This document shows positions 37,205 to 49,656 of a DNA stretch of 64,000 nucleotides, in pieces (the stretch's first letter is position 1; each line of letters opens with the position of its first letter). The DNA is taken from contig QLIY01000194.1 of the NCBI GenBank assembly GCA_003260075.1, positions 62,001 to 126,000 on the forward strand. The letters are read 5' to 3'. The notes under the pieces were generated by a model. The model was not told where the DNA came from, ran no database searches, and saw nothing but the letters and a program-made list of their open reading frames with translations. The translations under genes and the position numbers were made by a program. Origin of the DNA: Phallusia mammillata (taxonomy: Eukaryota; Chordata; Ascidiacea; Phlebobranchia; Ascidiidae).

Positions 37205-40200
37205 TTAAAAAAAAACTAAATGAAAAGCAATTAGCTTACAACTCACCGCTATTGGAAATGGAAGAAGAGAAACTGGTCGCAAAAAGAACACGGCTATCCG
37301 ACCAACCACGTAACGATTTTGGGGGTGCTTTCCTAAAATTGCGTGCGTCATCGCTTTTACAACGGGTTTCGAATCATCGACTGCGAAACCGTCGTATAAT
37401 TTTTTGGCCGACTCGCAATCTGCAAATAAGAAACGTGTCACAGCAAACACCGATACAGGAGATTGTGGGTTGAGTTGAGTTAAAAGATATCCAAGACGTG
37501 TTGCTGTTATGCAAATGAAAATCTGAGAAAATAATGATGTACAACATAAAAAGACAAGATGTTGGAACCATTTAATTTTTGCGAAACCACTCATGGCCCG
37601 GTGCTTGACGACCGCTGGTTTACAATACTCCTATGATTGTGTTTCCAATTGTGTCCTCAAAGACTAGCAAAACTGCTTTTGATGTGCAAATCGTTCTTGA
37701 TTAACATTTTTGATTTTTTTAAACTACTTTTGTTAGCCTTTGAAGATAGTTTGTGACAGCTTTACACAATATGATTGTTTTTGACATGCATGTAGATTTA
37801 TAAATTTAGAATATTTTTGGTTTGATCCTTCTCACATTGCTCTATAAACCCTCTTCCGTACACGACTTTGATTCTCTCATCCAACGAATCCCATCGTTCC
37901 CATATTTCCTTGACTATTTTGTCACCATTCGTCATCTCGGTCTTGTAATATCCGGGTTGGATCGTGTGTATGGTGATGTTAAAAGGCGACAGGGAAAAGC
38001 TGTTAACGTGGAGCGTTAAGAAGTGATACACATTTTTCACACAAAAAATGGACATTCAGAAAGGTAGAATTTGAACAAATTCTTCATTTACCTAAGCCCA
38101 TCAGAGAAAGACTCGACTCCATATTTAGAACAGGAGTACGGACTTGCCTCAACTGAGAATCTTCCATTCATACTCGATACATTTACTATCCGACCTGTGA
38201 AAATTGTAAGAGAAATACATTTGGTGTAATAGAAAGTACGTTTTTATTTGTATGTGCAGAAATGCTTGTTAGACAGGAGATCCAAATAGGGAATCGAACC
38301 GGAACCGAACCCGCTAACCGGTTTAAATCAATAAGCCCCAACCCGAAATTATTAGCTACTTAAATGTATTAAAAAAAATATTGACACAGAATGTAAAGTC
38401 AGGTCGGAAACAAGGCCGTTTTTTAAGAAACCCAAGCCCAAAACCGGCCCAACTTTCAACTCTGGTTGAACCCGAACCAGTAAAAATACAGCATGGATAG
38501 TTAACCCGAACCTAATATGAACCCATATACCAAGCGGTTCGACTCCTTGGGTACGAATGTATTTTCTTGTCAACAAACTATAAATAAGTTCTCGAACCTT
38601 CTTTTCCACGACGCAACAGTGGTATAAAAGCTCTCGTGACGTCAATCATTCCAAAGAGATTGACATTCATGACCTTTCGGAAATCTTCTTTTGTTGCCAT
38701 TTCGAACACAACTTGAGGCGATAGACATCCCGCATTGTTTACAAGACACCACAAGCCTGCAGCAAATGCAAACCAACTTGTTTTTATTTAGCTTCAGCCG
38801 AGAGCCGCAGTGAACTCCAACCAAGTTTACCGAGCAAATTTGCAAGGTTTACATTATCGGCTTTGGTGTCTGCACGGACAAGTTTTCTGAGCACTGCTAG
38901 AAACCGCAGTCTGGTTGTCACAGAGGCATTAGTTATTCGGCTTCTTCATATATCCGTATATTAGACAGAACAAACTCATTTAACCAAAACAAATTAAAAT
39001 ATAGGCTAGTTACTTTTTTCCTTTAGATGTTCTTCGACAAAGGCAATAGCCTTAATAATGTGGTCTTCATTCGTCACGTCCATGACCAACGCTTTCATTT
39101 TTGAGCTGCATTGCTCAGATAATTCCTTGACCGATGAAGAATGTAGACAGGTCGCAAATACATGAACACCCTGGTAAACATATAATTCTGTATTGTTGAC
39201 CCGTTCTGTATTTCTACAAAAGATAAAATTACACATTAATTTTGTTTATTCAGGGAACCTAAACTATTTGTGTCGGCTAACCTAAAATTTCGGAAGATAA
39301 GATTAAGAGTTGCACATCGCCACAAATCCGATGGAAAACTTTTGAACCTTCCCGCAATGACGCTACCAAAACATACACTCAACTTGCTAGAGGCGAAATG
39401 TTCGGGTACCAGACAGTGTTGTCTTGGATGGGTAACGTTCTTAATTGTTTGTTTACATATTTTTGTTTGAGTTTTATTTGCGCAACGTGGAGATATAGCA
39501 TTTATCAATGCATTTTGCCTGAAGTGCAAAATGTTTTGCAGCAAATATTGTGCCAAATTCTACTGATGCCGGAGACCTGGATCGAACATCAAATTTGTTT
39601 CGTCAATACATTAAAAGCAGGGTTGCCATCGATTTCAAATCAAAAATAAGGACAACCAAAAAATTAAATTTTCATACGAAACAAAACAAACGGTTTTGAA
39701 CAAATCTTTGCTATTTTACGAGCCATGACATATAACATGCCATATTTGTGGCCAGAAACAATCTGTTCCAGCAATTCCTTGTTCGTAAAAGTCATTCGTA
39801 CATCTCACGACAGCTCAGGTCTAGATTTACTTCTACTTGTAGCAGGGATTTAATTTATAATTGTTAAAAATAAGACAAAAGAAGGACTCAAGTCAAAAAT
39901 AAGGACATTTCTTAGAAATAAGGACAATGAGATTTTCTAAGACATAACCCTTCAAAATGAGGACAAATCTTAGAAATAAGGACGGTATGGCAACCCTGAT
40001 TATAAGGAATAAACCTATTATTTGTGTGTATTGCGAATTAGGCGGTTTTCTTTAATTGCGTGTATGTCAGGAACAGGAAGCCCAGAGAGTTTCACATCCC
40101 ATATATTTTTAGTTTTAACTTACAGAGGCTAGACACAGATCACTGATTTTAAGGTTATACTTTAGAACCAGTGATAAAAACGAATACATGCAGATAAAGC

Positions 40201-41191
40201 AATTATTTAAATTCTAATTCGAAATGTGCCTTATAAACTGGAAAAAAACTATCTACGAATTATACAAAAGAAAGCAGAAGTTTTTTTTCAAGGTTACCAC
40301 GTCAACACGAAAGCGTTAAAAACTGGAAAATGATCGTGTGTCCCTTCAGAAAAAGCGTAGGCCTATCTTCTCAACCCATAGCCACAGAGTGCACAAAAAA
40401 CCAAATAGTTTAGAATCCATTCACTGACTTTGTTTACCTTAGCTGTTCTGTCACAATGTAAATTTACCCATTTATTGCAAAACTGCAACTTTTACAAAAG
40501 ATTTTCCTAAAAGGTTAACAAGGGCTTGCGACCTTGAATCCGAGTTCATAACAATGTTGTTGTTTTTTAAAAAAATTGTATTACAATTATATTTTTAGAC
40601 ACTGACAAAAAACCTAAAGTTCACGAGACATACGAAAACTTTGGCATACAAATCCGTCTTCACAAAAATCGTCTACCTTTCTTTCGCTATCCCGCACATT
40701 CTTTTATTGCTAATTTTGGTTAAAGTTTTTCAACGGATTTGTTTGTGCAACATAATCTTACTGTTTTACACAAAAGGTAATTTAGACGCAAATTTATTTA
40801 AAATATATTTTAAAATTTTAAAAAAAATCCTAAAGTTCGCAAGACGTGTAGCCTACAAAGCTTTGTCATGCAAATATCTCTTCACAATAGCTCTCACTTA
40901 ATTTCCACCACCTTTCTACACGAAAGTTTTATTATGACGTAGATGGGTACATGGCAACGTACTTACCAGATTATCGAGCTTCTCGGCAAGCTTCCGCCCA
41001 AAACCATGGTCACATCCTGAAAACGAAAAATAATTGACATATTTTATAACATTTTAAGAGTATGAGCAAAAAAATCACGTACCTGTTATTAGAACGTAGC
41101 GGTTTTGACAGTCCTTGATTTTTAACGTTCCTCGGTAAAGATTTCGAAGCAGCAAAGCCGCAAGGACGGCGGTACAAAGGTAAATCCACAT
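37205..41191 (-). CDS. Membrane-anchored short-chain dehydrogenase, SDR9C/DHRS9-RDH type, 318 aa
   Basis: Predicted NAD(P)-dependent retinol/hydroxysteroid dehydrogenase of the ER membrane. Exons 5' to 3': 41083-41191, 40967-41016, 39014-39170, 38598-38756, 38092-38194, 37836-37999, 37205-37419; 957 nt, matching the family length of about 317-319 aa. An N-terminal hydrophobic anchor (MWIYLCTAVLAALLLRNL) is followed by the cofactor motif T36-G-C-D-H-G-F-G43, the aspartate motif VMDVTN, N112-N-A-G, and the catalytic S166-Y178-K182 (NVSSMNG, YSCSK). The IQPGYYKT segment and a C-terminal FFLRPVSLLPF tail follow. The donor at 37834-37835 (CAAT|GTGAGA) is needed to join the last exon; reading through gives a premature stop at 37798. 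Substrate cannot be told from sequence. Confidence 0.93.
38275..38560. repeat. Intronic repeat rich in AACCCGAACC-like motifs
   Basis: Within a dehydrogenase intron, short motifs such as aaccggaaccgaaccc, aacccgaacc and ggttgaacccgaacc recur. Termini and target duplications could not be found. It is possibly a decayed mobile element. Confidence 0.35.
39618..39998. mobile_element. hAT-like MITE, 381 bp, CAGGGTTGCCAT ends
   Basis: Terminal inverted repeats CAGGGTTGCCAT and ATGGCAACCCTG are perfect over 12 bp. An 8-bp target duplication matches 7 of 8 (attaaaag at 39610-39617, attataag at 39999-40006). Internal sub-terminal repeats aaataaggaca occur on both sides. It lies in the dehydrogenase intron, is non-coding and is distinct from the CAGTGGTGGG family. 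Confidence 0.85.
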
Positions 41192-42472
41192 ACTGTCCGC
41201 CGATCGGTGTTGAACAGCACTATTGTTGAAACCTATCCGCCCCTACTTCTCCGATTACACGGGGAAACGGAATGGACATTAATATGAGTTTTGTCCGGGC
41301 GCGAGTCGGTCACCACAAAGGTTTACCGTCCGGATCGAATTACTCCTATCTACTCGCATGTTTACATACGCAACTAGTGGTACATATATGCTGAACCTTG
41401 ATTATACCCTGCCAAACGAGCCGCCTCCAGCGAATATTGTCTCAACTAATAACTGTGGTCCCGATTTCACGACTTGTTTACACGACTAAGACGCACCGAA
41501 TTGCACGGACTGCGCTATGTGCGTCGACCGCATTGTCAACGTGCCTACAAAGAGAACGGCTTTATACAGGCCTAGGTGCAGTTTCGAGAACAGCAAGACC
41601 TCTGATCTCAGCTCCTCGAGGGTTACATTTGCATTTTGGTTCTAATAGTTGCAAAATGACCTTTGTGTGACAATTACATCTCTGTCATGTGTCGTGGAAT
41701 GCCATTCATCGTGTTTCGAAACCCCTCATAAAGAACTTCCTAACTTGGGCTGGGCCACTATTTAAACACCTGTTGACGATGATGGACCTTTTTTAAGCCG
41801 TAATGGGATTTGCGGCAACATAAACAATATTCTAACACTGAGGGCGCGTCGAACAGACGCCGTTTTGACATTCCTCCAATCAAATTGTACCCATGCGTAG
41901 GCACAGAGACCGACAAAAACGCCCTTAAACTACACTGTAATTGATTGAGACAAAGAGCCTATAGATTAACACAACACCTGCTAACAGCTCATAAGCGTTC
42001 AAAACATGATCGAGAAAATCCAAATTTACAAACATCGTGTTCAGTTTAGCCCAACAAACCACAGACTGCAGTGGTAAAAGACAGATAAAAGTGACATAGG
42101 AAAAGAAGTTGAATGTCCACACAAGTTCGATCAGTGTCAGCCACATTTTTAAACCTTTGACCTTCGAATACTGACCTCTAGCATTGCAAACAAAACAAAT
42201 GCTGTGCGTTCATCTTCGGTGACGTTCGCTCCTGTGCGACCTCTCGCGGCTGTCTTTGTGCCTGTGCAATAAACAGAAATCGTAAGAATTCCCAATTTAA
42301 CGTTTTGATAATCATTTTTGAACAGAAACATATACTTTGCAGTGAAACATCCTTAAGATGACAAACAACGAACGTGCAATGTTTAAACCAACTTGGCCAC
42401 AGAAGTTGGACCGTTTTCGGAGCATACAATTTCACGTAAGATATACGAAACCCTAAAAAACAAAGATTTCAT
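41192..42472. other. Region between CWC27 3' end and dehydrogenase start
   Basis: Holds the CWC27 3' UTR and the dehydrogenase promoter on the minus strand. A 73-codon hydrophobic minus-strand ORF at 41925-42146 could encode two membrane segments, but it has no recognised family and no supporting splice context. Confidence 0.35.
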
Positions 42473-44486
42473 TTACTTTTTAGACGATTTTTCTCTCCTG
42501 CGTTGGTTGAGAGGATTTCGGGGATCAGAGATGTCAAACCGATCTTCAGTTACTTCCCGATTCACGTCTTTGGCGTCGCGAAGCTCGGTGGTGTGCTTTA
42601 GGCGGTGAAGCAACCTGGGGGGGGGGCACAAAAAAAGCTAATAAACTTCAAGAAATTTGCACATGACAACGCAAAAATCAAGGTAGTTTCGTTTTGTCGG
42701 TGTTGCGCCTTATGTTACCGTTAAAACCTAGTCTTACGAATATTAACTTCAAGGCATAATCAAGTTCAGAAAAAACGTACAGCTTGAAAAACATGTGTAA
42801 AGGCCATTGCTGATAAAGGCGTCTCGTATGGGACGTCGAAACGTCGGGGATTTTACAATAACTATCTGCTGAAAGAGCAATACTTTTTAATACAGTATGC
42901 CTTACAGCAAACATTTTTTTGTGTAAAAGAAGGTTTTATTGAATTAAAGTATTTTGGATCGCTTCTCGCAACACATGTTGTCAGTTAGCGCATTCACACA
43001 CCATCCTGAATCGTCCTCTTCATCCTCCAGCTCCTGATCTTTGTCTTCCACTTCTTCATCTTTGCCATCATGATTCTCATCCTCCCATCCAGCCTCTTCC
43101 CGCATTGAAAACATCTTCGTCTTAAAGCTGTTTAACATTGCCAGCGTCTGCGAAATATGACCGAAAATTGCCTTTTTTCAAGCGGATGACAGGTATTGGA
43201 ATGTTGAACAACTAAGCAGGTTAACATTCATACAGTTTATGCCAGTGGTTCCCAACCTTTTTTTTTCCTGTGCACCCTTTTCGTCGATATTCAAATCTAA
43301 TTACCCCCTAGAAATTTAGTTTGCTAAAATATCGTTTACATTAACATTTTAATGTAATTCATAGAACAGAAGTCAAACTTTTGGCATTGCTGCCTTAAAT
43401 CGATTATATGAGAAATTTCTTTTTCTCGGCTCATATATGACAAATGCAGCAATAACACACAGCATAGACAACCAGTAAGAGATTAATATTGTGACACAAA
43501 TTCACCCCTGGTGGGGAACTACTGGTTTATGCGGTGATATTTTTAACGAAATGGGGGGGGGGGTCAAACTTTTGGCATTGCTGCCTTAAATCGATTATAC
43601 GAGAACTTTCTTTTTCTCAGCTCATATATGACAAATGCAGCAATAACTCATAGCATAGACAACCAGTAAGAGATTAATATTGTGACACAAATTCCCCCCT
43701 GGTGGGGAACTACTGGTTTATGCGGTGATATTTTTAACGAAATATAGGAAAAGTTTGAAATACAGTAATGCAGTAATCTAGACAGGCCAGAGGTTTTTGT
43801 TTAATGGATTACACAAGGGGTCTGCAGCAAGTCAAATCCTGGTTGCAAGTCAAATGCTTGTGGTGGTTTAATACGACCCTGGACTTTCAAGTGAGAAAAA
43901 ATAGCATCTTACTGCACTTTCTCTTGACGAGCCCTTTTCTGTGTTCTTTGACGTCTTTTCTCTATATTTCTTTTGCTGTTGCTTGTAGTCAGCATAAAGT
44001 GGGTTCAAGTTGTCTTCCTCTGAAAAGTAACAAAAGTGCCATTGATGTTACAGCAATGCTTATCAAACTGTGTTCCACGAGTTTTTAAGTGCACGCTTTT
44101 CTTTGGTGTTTTAAGAATTACGAAATCGGGGGGGGGGCGTTGGCCTGCAAACTGTGCCATGGACTGAAAATTTAGTTGGTTAATGTGCCGCCCTAAACAT
44201 TTTGAGAACCACTGACCTACAAGATTGGGGGGGGGGCGGGTTCGAGTTGTCTTCCTCTGAAAAGTGTAACAAAGTGCCATTGACGTTACAGCAATGCTTA
44301 TCGAACTGTGTTCCACGAGAGATTCGTAGTTTTTAAGTGCACGCTTTTCTTTGGTGTTTTAAGAATTACGAAATCCAGGCGAACTTTTAAAACAACGTTT
44401 AAAAGCGCATAGTTTTAGTATTCACGAAAGGAAACCTTAGTCATCACAATAAAGTTTGGAAATAAACTTTCTTTCAACAACATTCG

Positions 44487-44520
<34 letters not shown>

Positions 44521-47450
44521 CTAGCTTCAAAAGCAGTTTGGGCATATATAACATTGGTATTTTAAACTAAGTGTTTTGAGTAAGTCCAACTTACCATCAT
44601 CGCCGCTAGAATCACTTGCACGTTTGTCATCTTTCTGTAACGCTTCCAGGCCCCTTCTACGTGATTTAAGAATTTCTCTCGCAAGACGTTTTGACTCTTT
44701 TTTCAATTCTTCACTATCAACACCAATGTTTCTGTTTAAGCTCAATTAACCATTACACAAATACAGTCTATGTACAAACCTTTTATCCTCCTTTCCAAAA
44801 GATTCATTTTCCGCCTGTTCTTCAGTCTAACAAACAATAAGGATTAAAATACAATAGAAATTTTAATTGGTAAAACAAAAACAACTACCTTTAATTTCTT
44901 GTTTTCTGCATGTTTGGATTTCAGTTTGTCCTTAATTCTTTGCACTCTTCCAGATTTTTCCTCTTCACCTGAGGATTCTGAGTCACCACTTGAATCTTCA
45001 CTATCCTGTTTTGTGCAATGAGTAGGTTTGACATTGTTGGTAAAAAAACAAAAGTCAAGCCTGTACATACACTTTCACCAACTTCATCATGCTTCCTCTT
45101 TTCAATTGTGCTCTCCTCAGCCTCTATAGCTGGCCGTGCACTTAGTTTAGGATCATTCAAAACATCGTGGCTACTTTTGCTTTTTTGTCCAATGTTCTAG
45201 AAATTAAAATTGCACAAAATATTTTTTGCAATTATGGAACAACTGTATAAACATAATGTTTTTTGAGCAAAAAAATCAGAGCCATTTGTGTAGAACACGA
45301 TGTTTCGACAAGTGCTATTGTCATAATCAGGTTATAAGAAATAAAAACAGCAGAAGGCATGCAACTAGGTGACGCACAAAGGTAAAAAAAGGGTGACACA
45401 AAGTAAAAGGTAAAAGCAATTAAACGGAGATAAAATAAAACGCACGCGGAGGGTGCAAATACACTTTCTCTTGATTTTTTTGCTTAGATTATTCAAAACT
45501 GTGAATAGTGTACATAATGTTTTTTGTTCTGAACTGTGTAAACATAAAAATGCACCTCATCAAACTGTTTTGTTTCAATTTCTTCTTCCTCAGCTTCTTC
45601 CCCAAAAGATAGAAGTTTAAAATCTCTGCAACAAAATAATAACATGCTTGTAATTTTAGACTTTATGTATAACAGAGTTAAATTTGAGTCAACCTACTTG
45701 GTTGCTCTCATTTGACTTTTTTTCTTCTTTTTGTTTTCTGCCTTCTCTTCCAGTTTTTGTTTGTCTACTCTTGGTTCTATGTCATCAAATGGGTTTGCCA
45801 AAACCTATAAATAAGTAAAATGTAATTGTCAGATCACTGAGTTTGTCACAGTGTTTAAATTCTCGGAAGTTTTTACTCCATATTCACTTCATATTTTTCA
45901 AAAATTGAATAATAATCTTTTCCCCAACATAACAGGTATTGACGTAAATACATAGCATCTAAATAACTTGCTCATAAGCAGGCACTACCAGCTGGTTTGA
46001 AAGGATATTACCTATCATCATTTATTAAAACACCATTATTCATTTAAAATCACATAAACAAACTGTTAGTTGGAAGTTTGAATATTAAAACTGTCAGCAT
46101 ATAACACAGCATGGTTTCAACTTGTACCTTGGTCCATTTAATAAATGGAGGGTTAATAGGGGGGGGGGGGCAATAACTTGTTCATAAGCAGGTGCTACCA
46201 ACTGGTTTGAGAGGATATTACCTACCATAATTTATTAAAACACCATTATTCATTTAAAACCACATAAACAAATTATTAGTTGGTTGTTTGAATGTTGAAA
46301 CTGTCAGCATATCACGGTTTCAACTTGTACCTTGGTCCATTTAATAAATGGAGGGTTAATAGGACGTTCATCACCAGTTGTCCCAACTTCACCAAGTCGA
46401 ACAAGATTGTAGACTGTATCCCCTGTTACCTAAAAACATGTAACGATCTTTTTTCAATATTTGAAACACTGTATAAATACATTATGTTTTTGAAATCGTC
46501 CACTAAATATTACCTTGCCAAATATGGTGTGTTTCTTATTTAAATCATTACATGGGCCCAGGGTGAAAAAAAATTGACTGCCATTATCATCTGGACCTGA
46601 ATTTGCCATGGCCACAAGACCTCTTCGAACAAATCGCAACCTTGAATGAAACTCATCCTGATATAAAACATAGACTGTGTTTACACTGATACACGGGGGG
46701 GGGGAAGGGTGAAAAAGAATTGACTTCCATTATCATCTGGACCTGAATTTGCCATGGCAACAAGACCTCTTCGAACAAATCGCAACCTTGAGTGAAACTC
46801 ATCCTGATATAAAACATAGACTGTGTTTACACTGATACACACACAAATACATTCAATCTGCTCAGATTGTACCTTAAATGGTTTTCCAAATACAGATTCC
46901 CCACCCTGACCAGTACCAGTTGGGTCACCTCCTTGCACACAAAAGTTTGGGACAACTCGATGAAAAATTACATTGTTGTAGTATCCTTGTGAATGACAAA
47001 TGGGGAATATTAAAATCTTTGACCAGACTGGGGGGGGGGGGGAGATATGCAACTAGTTTTGTACAAATGAAAATGTTTTTCCTGCCAGTTGATGTGATGT
47101 TCAATTAATAGAACCTAATCAATGATCAAATTAAAGTCACAAACCCATCTTAACAAAACATAAAATACCAAGAAATGTACTGGGGGGGGGGACATCATAA
47201 ACCATAATCAAATTAGAAACAGAAAAAAAATGTAACTGTCATAAGTTAAATTAGCACTTTTGACAACATTTTGTGATTTTTAATTAGTGCTATATAACTG
47301 TTGTTAATCACCTTCCAAACATAGCTGCACAAAGTTGCGGCATGCTATTGGTGCTTCTTTTGACCATAGTTCAACATCTATATCACCCATAGAAGTATGA
47401 AGTAAAACCTTTCCAAATGTACTTGGTTCTTTAATGTAAATGTTACTCAT
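42473..47450 (-). CDS. CWC27: CWC27 spliceosome-associated cyclophilin, 497 aa
   Basis: Spliceosomal protein of the activated (Bact) complex with a cyclophilin-type fold. Exons 5' to 3': 47312-47450, 46873-46985, 46514-46657, 46331-46429, 45698-45804, 45556-45625, 45071-45196, 44889-45005, 44780-44826, 44595-44731, 43913-44019, 43002-43147, 42473-42614; 1494 nt. The start is [20 protein letters not shown]. The cyclophilin domain (about 1-170) includes [51 protein letters not shown] and IFGKV. A Lys/Glu-rich disordered region follows, then [12 protein letters not shown] and the conserved end [20 protein letters not shown]. The active-site tryptophan of classic cyclophilins is not obvious, as expected for this poorly active family. 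The last intron ends in C10-AG, which is a G run on the plus strand (42617-42626). Several false partial exon copies surround G runs. Confidence 0.97.
43243..43524. mobile_element. hAT-like MITE, 282 bp, in CWC27 intron
   Basis: Ends CAGTGGTTCCCAACC and GGTGGGGAACTACTG are imperfect inverted repeats. A perfect 8-bp target duplication, gtttatgc, is at 43235-43242 and 43525-43532. The right two thirds (from about 43373) are repeated at 43564-43742 after G11 (43553-43563), including the right end and target duplication. That pattern fits an unmerged overlap, not a second insertion. Confidence 0.9.
43373..43742. repeat. ~180-bp duplication around an 11-base G run
   Basis: 43373-43552 and 43564-43742 are near-identical (a few substitutions, such as atatga/atacga), separated by G11. 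They lie in the CWC27 intron and contain most of a MITE. Confidence 0.88.
43999..44375. repeat. Duplicated CWC27 exon-11 edge with two G runs and a hAT fragment
   Basis: 43999-44127 and 44236-44375 are diverged copies of the exon-11 acceptor region. Between them G10 (44128-44137) and G10 (44227-44236) enclose an 89-bp piece that ends in ttttgagaaccactg, a CAGTGG-type hAT end. The second copy holds only 19 coding bases next to the acceptor, so it is not a usable exon. Confidence 0.8.
44490..44520. repeat. 31-base G run
   Basis: G homopolymer in a CWC27 intron, followed directly by ctagcttcaaaag. No flanking duplication was recognised. Confidence 0.9.
45962..46363. repeat. ~195-bp duplication around a 12-base G run, partial CWC27 exon 4
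   Basis: 45962-46158 and 46172-46363 are diverged copies with several substitutions and indels. G12 is at 46159-46170. The first copy carries a broken fragment of exon 4 (donor side) that stops at the G run; the real exon is 46331-46429. Confidence 0.85.
46556..46835. repeat. Duplicated CWC27 exon 3 (5' part) around a 10-base G run
   Basis: The coding segment from the acceptor to about FFFTL occurs in the real exon (46514-46657) and again at 46705 to about 46801, after G10 at 46695-46704. The second copy has no downstream donor. Synonymous differences (gccacaag/gcaacaag) suggest two alleles. Confidence 0.88.
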
Positions 47451-47621
47451 ATTGCAGATTTTACCAGAGAGAGGATATGCAACTAGTTTTGTACAAATGA
47501 AAATGTTTTCCCTGCCAGTTGATGTGATGTGATGTTCAATTAATAGAACCTAATCAATGATCAAATTTAAGTCACAAACCCATCTTAACAAAACATAAAA
47601 TACCAAGAAATGTACTGGATT
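47030..47621. repeat. Copy of the CWC27 5' flank placed inside intron 1 between two G runs
   Basis: 47043-47181, bounded by G13 (47030-47042) and G10 (47182-47191), repeats 47475-47621, which lies just upstream of the CWC27 ATG. The order (promoter, exon 1, promoter copy in intron 1) is not credible biologically and fits a misplaced contig end. Confidence 0.85.
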
Positions 47622-49656
47622 TTCGACTACGTGCAAGCATATAGCAGCTCGCTGTTATATAGTCGTCGTAGATAAAAATCAAAAGGTAACATTTTTTCTG
47701 TTTTGTAAACTCGCTTTTGTAAATTAACTCCAGCGCGCAAACACTGCTCGAAGGGGAATCACCTGCACATTTGGGAAAGATTTTTACTCTGCCCGCATTG
47801 TTTTGTACCGAATATTATTTGACCACCAATGCATAGTTTAAACAAATACTACAACTGTTTGCATTGCAAATTATTTTTACTAAATACTAGACTTTTTCTT
47901 ATCAGTACTTTCGTCATCAAATTTTTGTTTGAGGTGACGATAACCTAAATGCATTAAAAACAACACCGACATAGTCAGTTTCATTCTTCAAATCCAATCG
48001 TGACAATCATTCATTTTTTACTTTCATTGAGAACTATAATCGATTATATCGAGTATGAGACCCGCAGATTATTACCCTGATTAATGCCGGCTGCTGGCCG
48101 AAAACAGCCAGAGATTTCTACAATTATCTGAAGAAGTTTCCACTCATTTGTATATGTACTATTTATTAAAAGCAAACAACAAAAACAACAACATGGCATC
48201 TATTCAATGTGACGACGAATTGTGGGCGCGATGGTAGAACAAAAAATACAGTCATTAGAATAAGAGGGCTTGCAAAAAATAATCTGAACAAGAAATACGA
48301 CGACATATGCTGAAACGTGCGGCTGTGAAAAATCAAAAGCCGAAAAAATAAAGAGGTGCGCAAAATAAGTGAGGAATGAGTACAGAGAAAGAATAAAATG
48401 AAAACTTTTCAAAACAATGTTTAATAGTGGTTACTGTTGGTTAATTAAAACTAGTTAACAACATGTTGGGAAACAACTTGCTATTTTATATGATTTATTA
48501 AAGACCCACACAATAGACCACTAATAGGCCTATCTTAAAATCCTCCACCCTAAGTTTTTCAACAGTTCAGTTTGTGAGAAGAATTGCGGTGAAGGCTTTA
48601 TGCTGACATCAGCATCTTCAAGTCGTTTTGCGCTTGTCGAAATTCGAAAAAGGGTAAAAGGCGATCGCACACAACACAACTCGTACAGTGAGGGGCGGTG
48701 GACAGAATTTTATCACAAGCGACGCAAGAAAAACAAAAGTTGGCGAATGTCGACAAGCAATAAATAGTGCACTACAGAATAGGGGTACGCACAATTACCT
48801 AGTTCCTACACATCCACACAAGTAAAAAATGGGCTTCGTTGGGTTTTTCAAAAAATATTTTTGCTTCAACTTGCAACAATTTTAGTCTTGCTAAAAATAC
48901 GTTGAAAAGTGTAATTTTGACTTCACTTTTAACTTGAACAATGCCTGATGGAGGTTAAAGCAAGTGCAACAGCTTTGCACCTGACCAGGATTAAATAGAT
49001 GGGAACAATTGTGGGAATAAAAGGGTGATCGTCGAGCAACAAACAAAAGACAATTATTTAGAAAGGTGTAAAATCTAAGAAAAACGAATTGTCCTGTTCC
49101 ATTTCTTTCTGTTGAGCATGAAACCCAAAGTCTACAGCACAAATTATTTGACTTCAGATGTCTTGATGCTCATAAAACAAAAGAAACAGAAAAGGAATTT
49201 CGTCATTCTATGGTGGTTGTTATCCTAAGAGCGACACAGTATCGCAATATAGAAATAATAATAAAAAACTACACCGCACACAATACCTTTTCCCTTTTGG
49301 AAAAGTGACAACATGATGACGATACTGTGTGATATGAACAGTTACGCACTAGTGTAAGTGATCAATTGCAATAACGGTGATATCAAAGATTTGTAAAGTG
49401 TTTAAGTGGGTGGGGCGAACAAATCGTACCATAAGTAAAACACAACTCCTGTACGATTTGCCACAGTTACATAAAAACAACATTCCAAACTACATGACGG
49501 AAATACGTCAAAGCCACCTTGGACATTTTTTTATCCTTAGGCGGGGCCAACTTTTATACCCATATTAGGAAACAGGCAGTTTTGAGCGCAGTCTTAAACG
49601 CCGTCCCTTATTCCGGAGCGTAGCGATGTTTTTGCGTCCGGGTCAGCAGAGTGAGA
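47622..49656. other. CWC27 upstream / agrin 3' flank, no gene seen
   Basis: 2.0 kb between the CWC27 5' end and the agrin stop, both on the minus strand. It probably holds the agrin 3' UTR; minus-strand AATAAA candidates are far from the stop, e.g. near 48488 and 48162. Short hydrophobic ORFs at 48166-48412 look like AT-rich noise. Confidence 0.4.

Noticed and set aside
37798..38055. Truncated dehydrogenase ending at 37798
   Set aside because: A GTGAGA donor at 37834-37835 joins in frame to 37205-37419, restoring the family length and C-terminal motif.
41925..42146. 73-codon hydrophobic ORF between CWC27 and the dehydrogenase
   Set aside because: It could be a two-pass membrane protein, but AT-rich DNA often gives such frames and no splice or family support was found.
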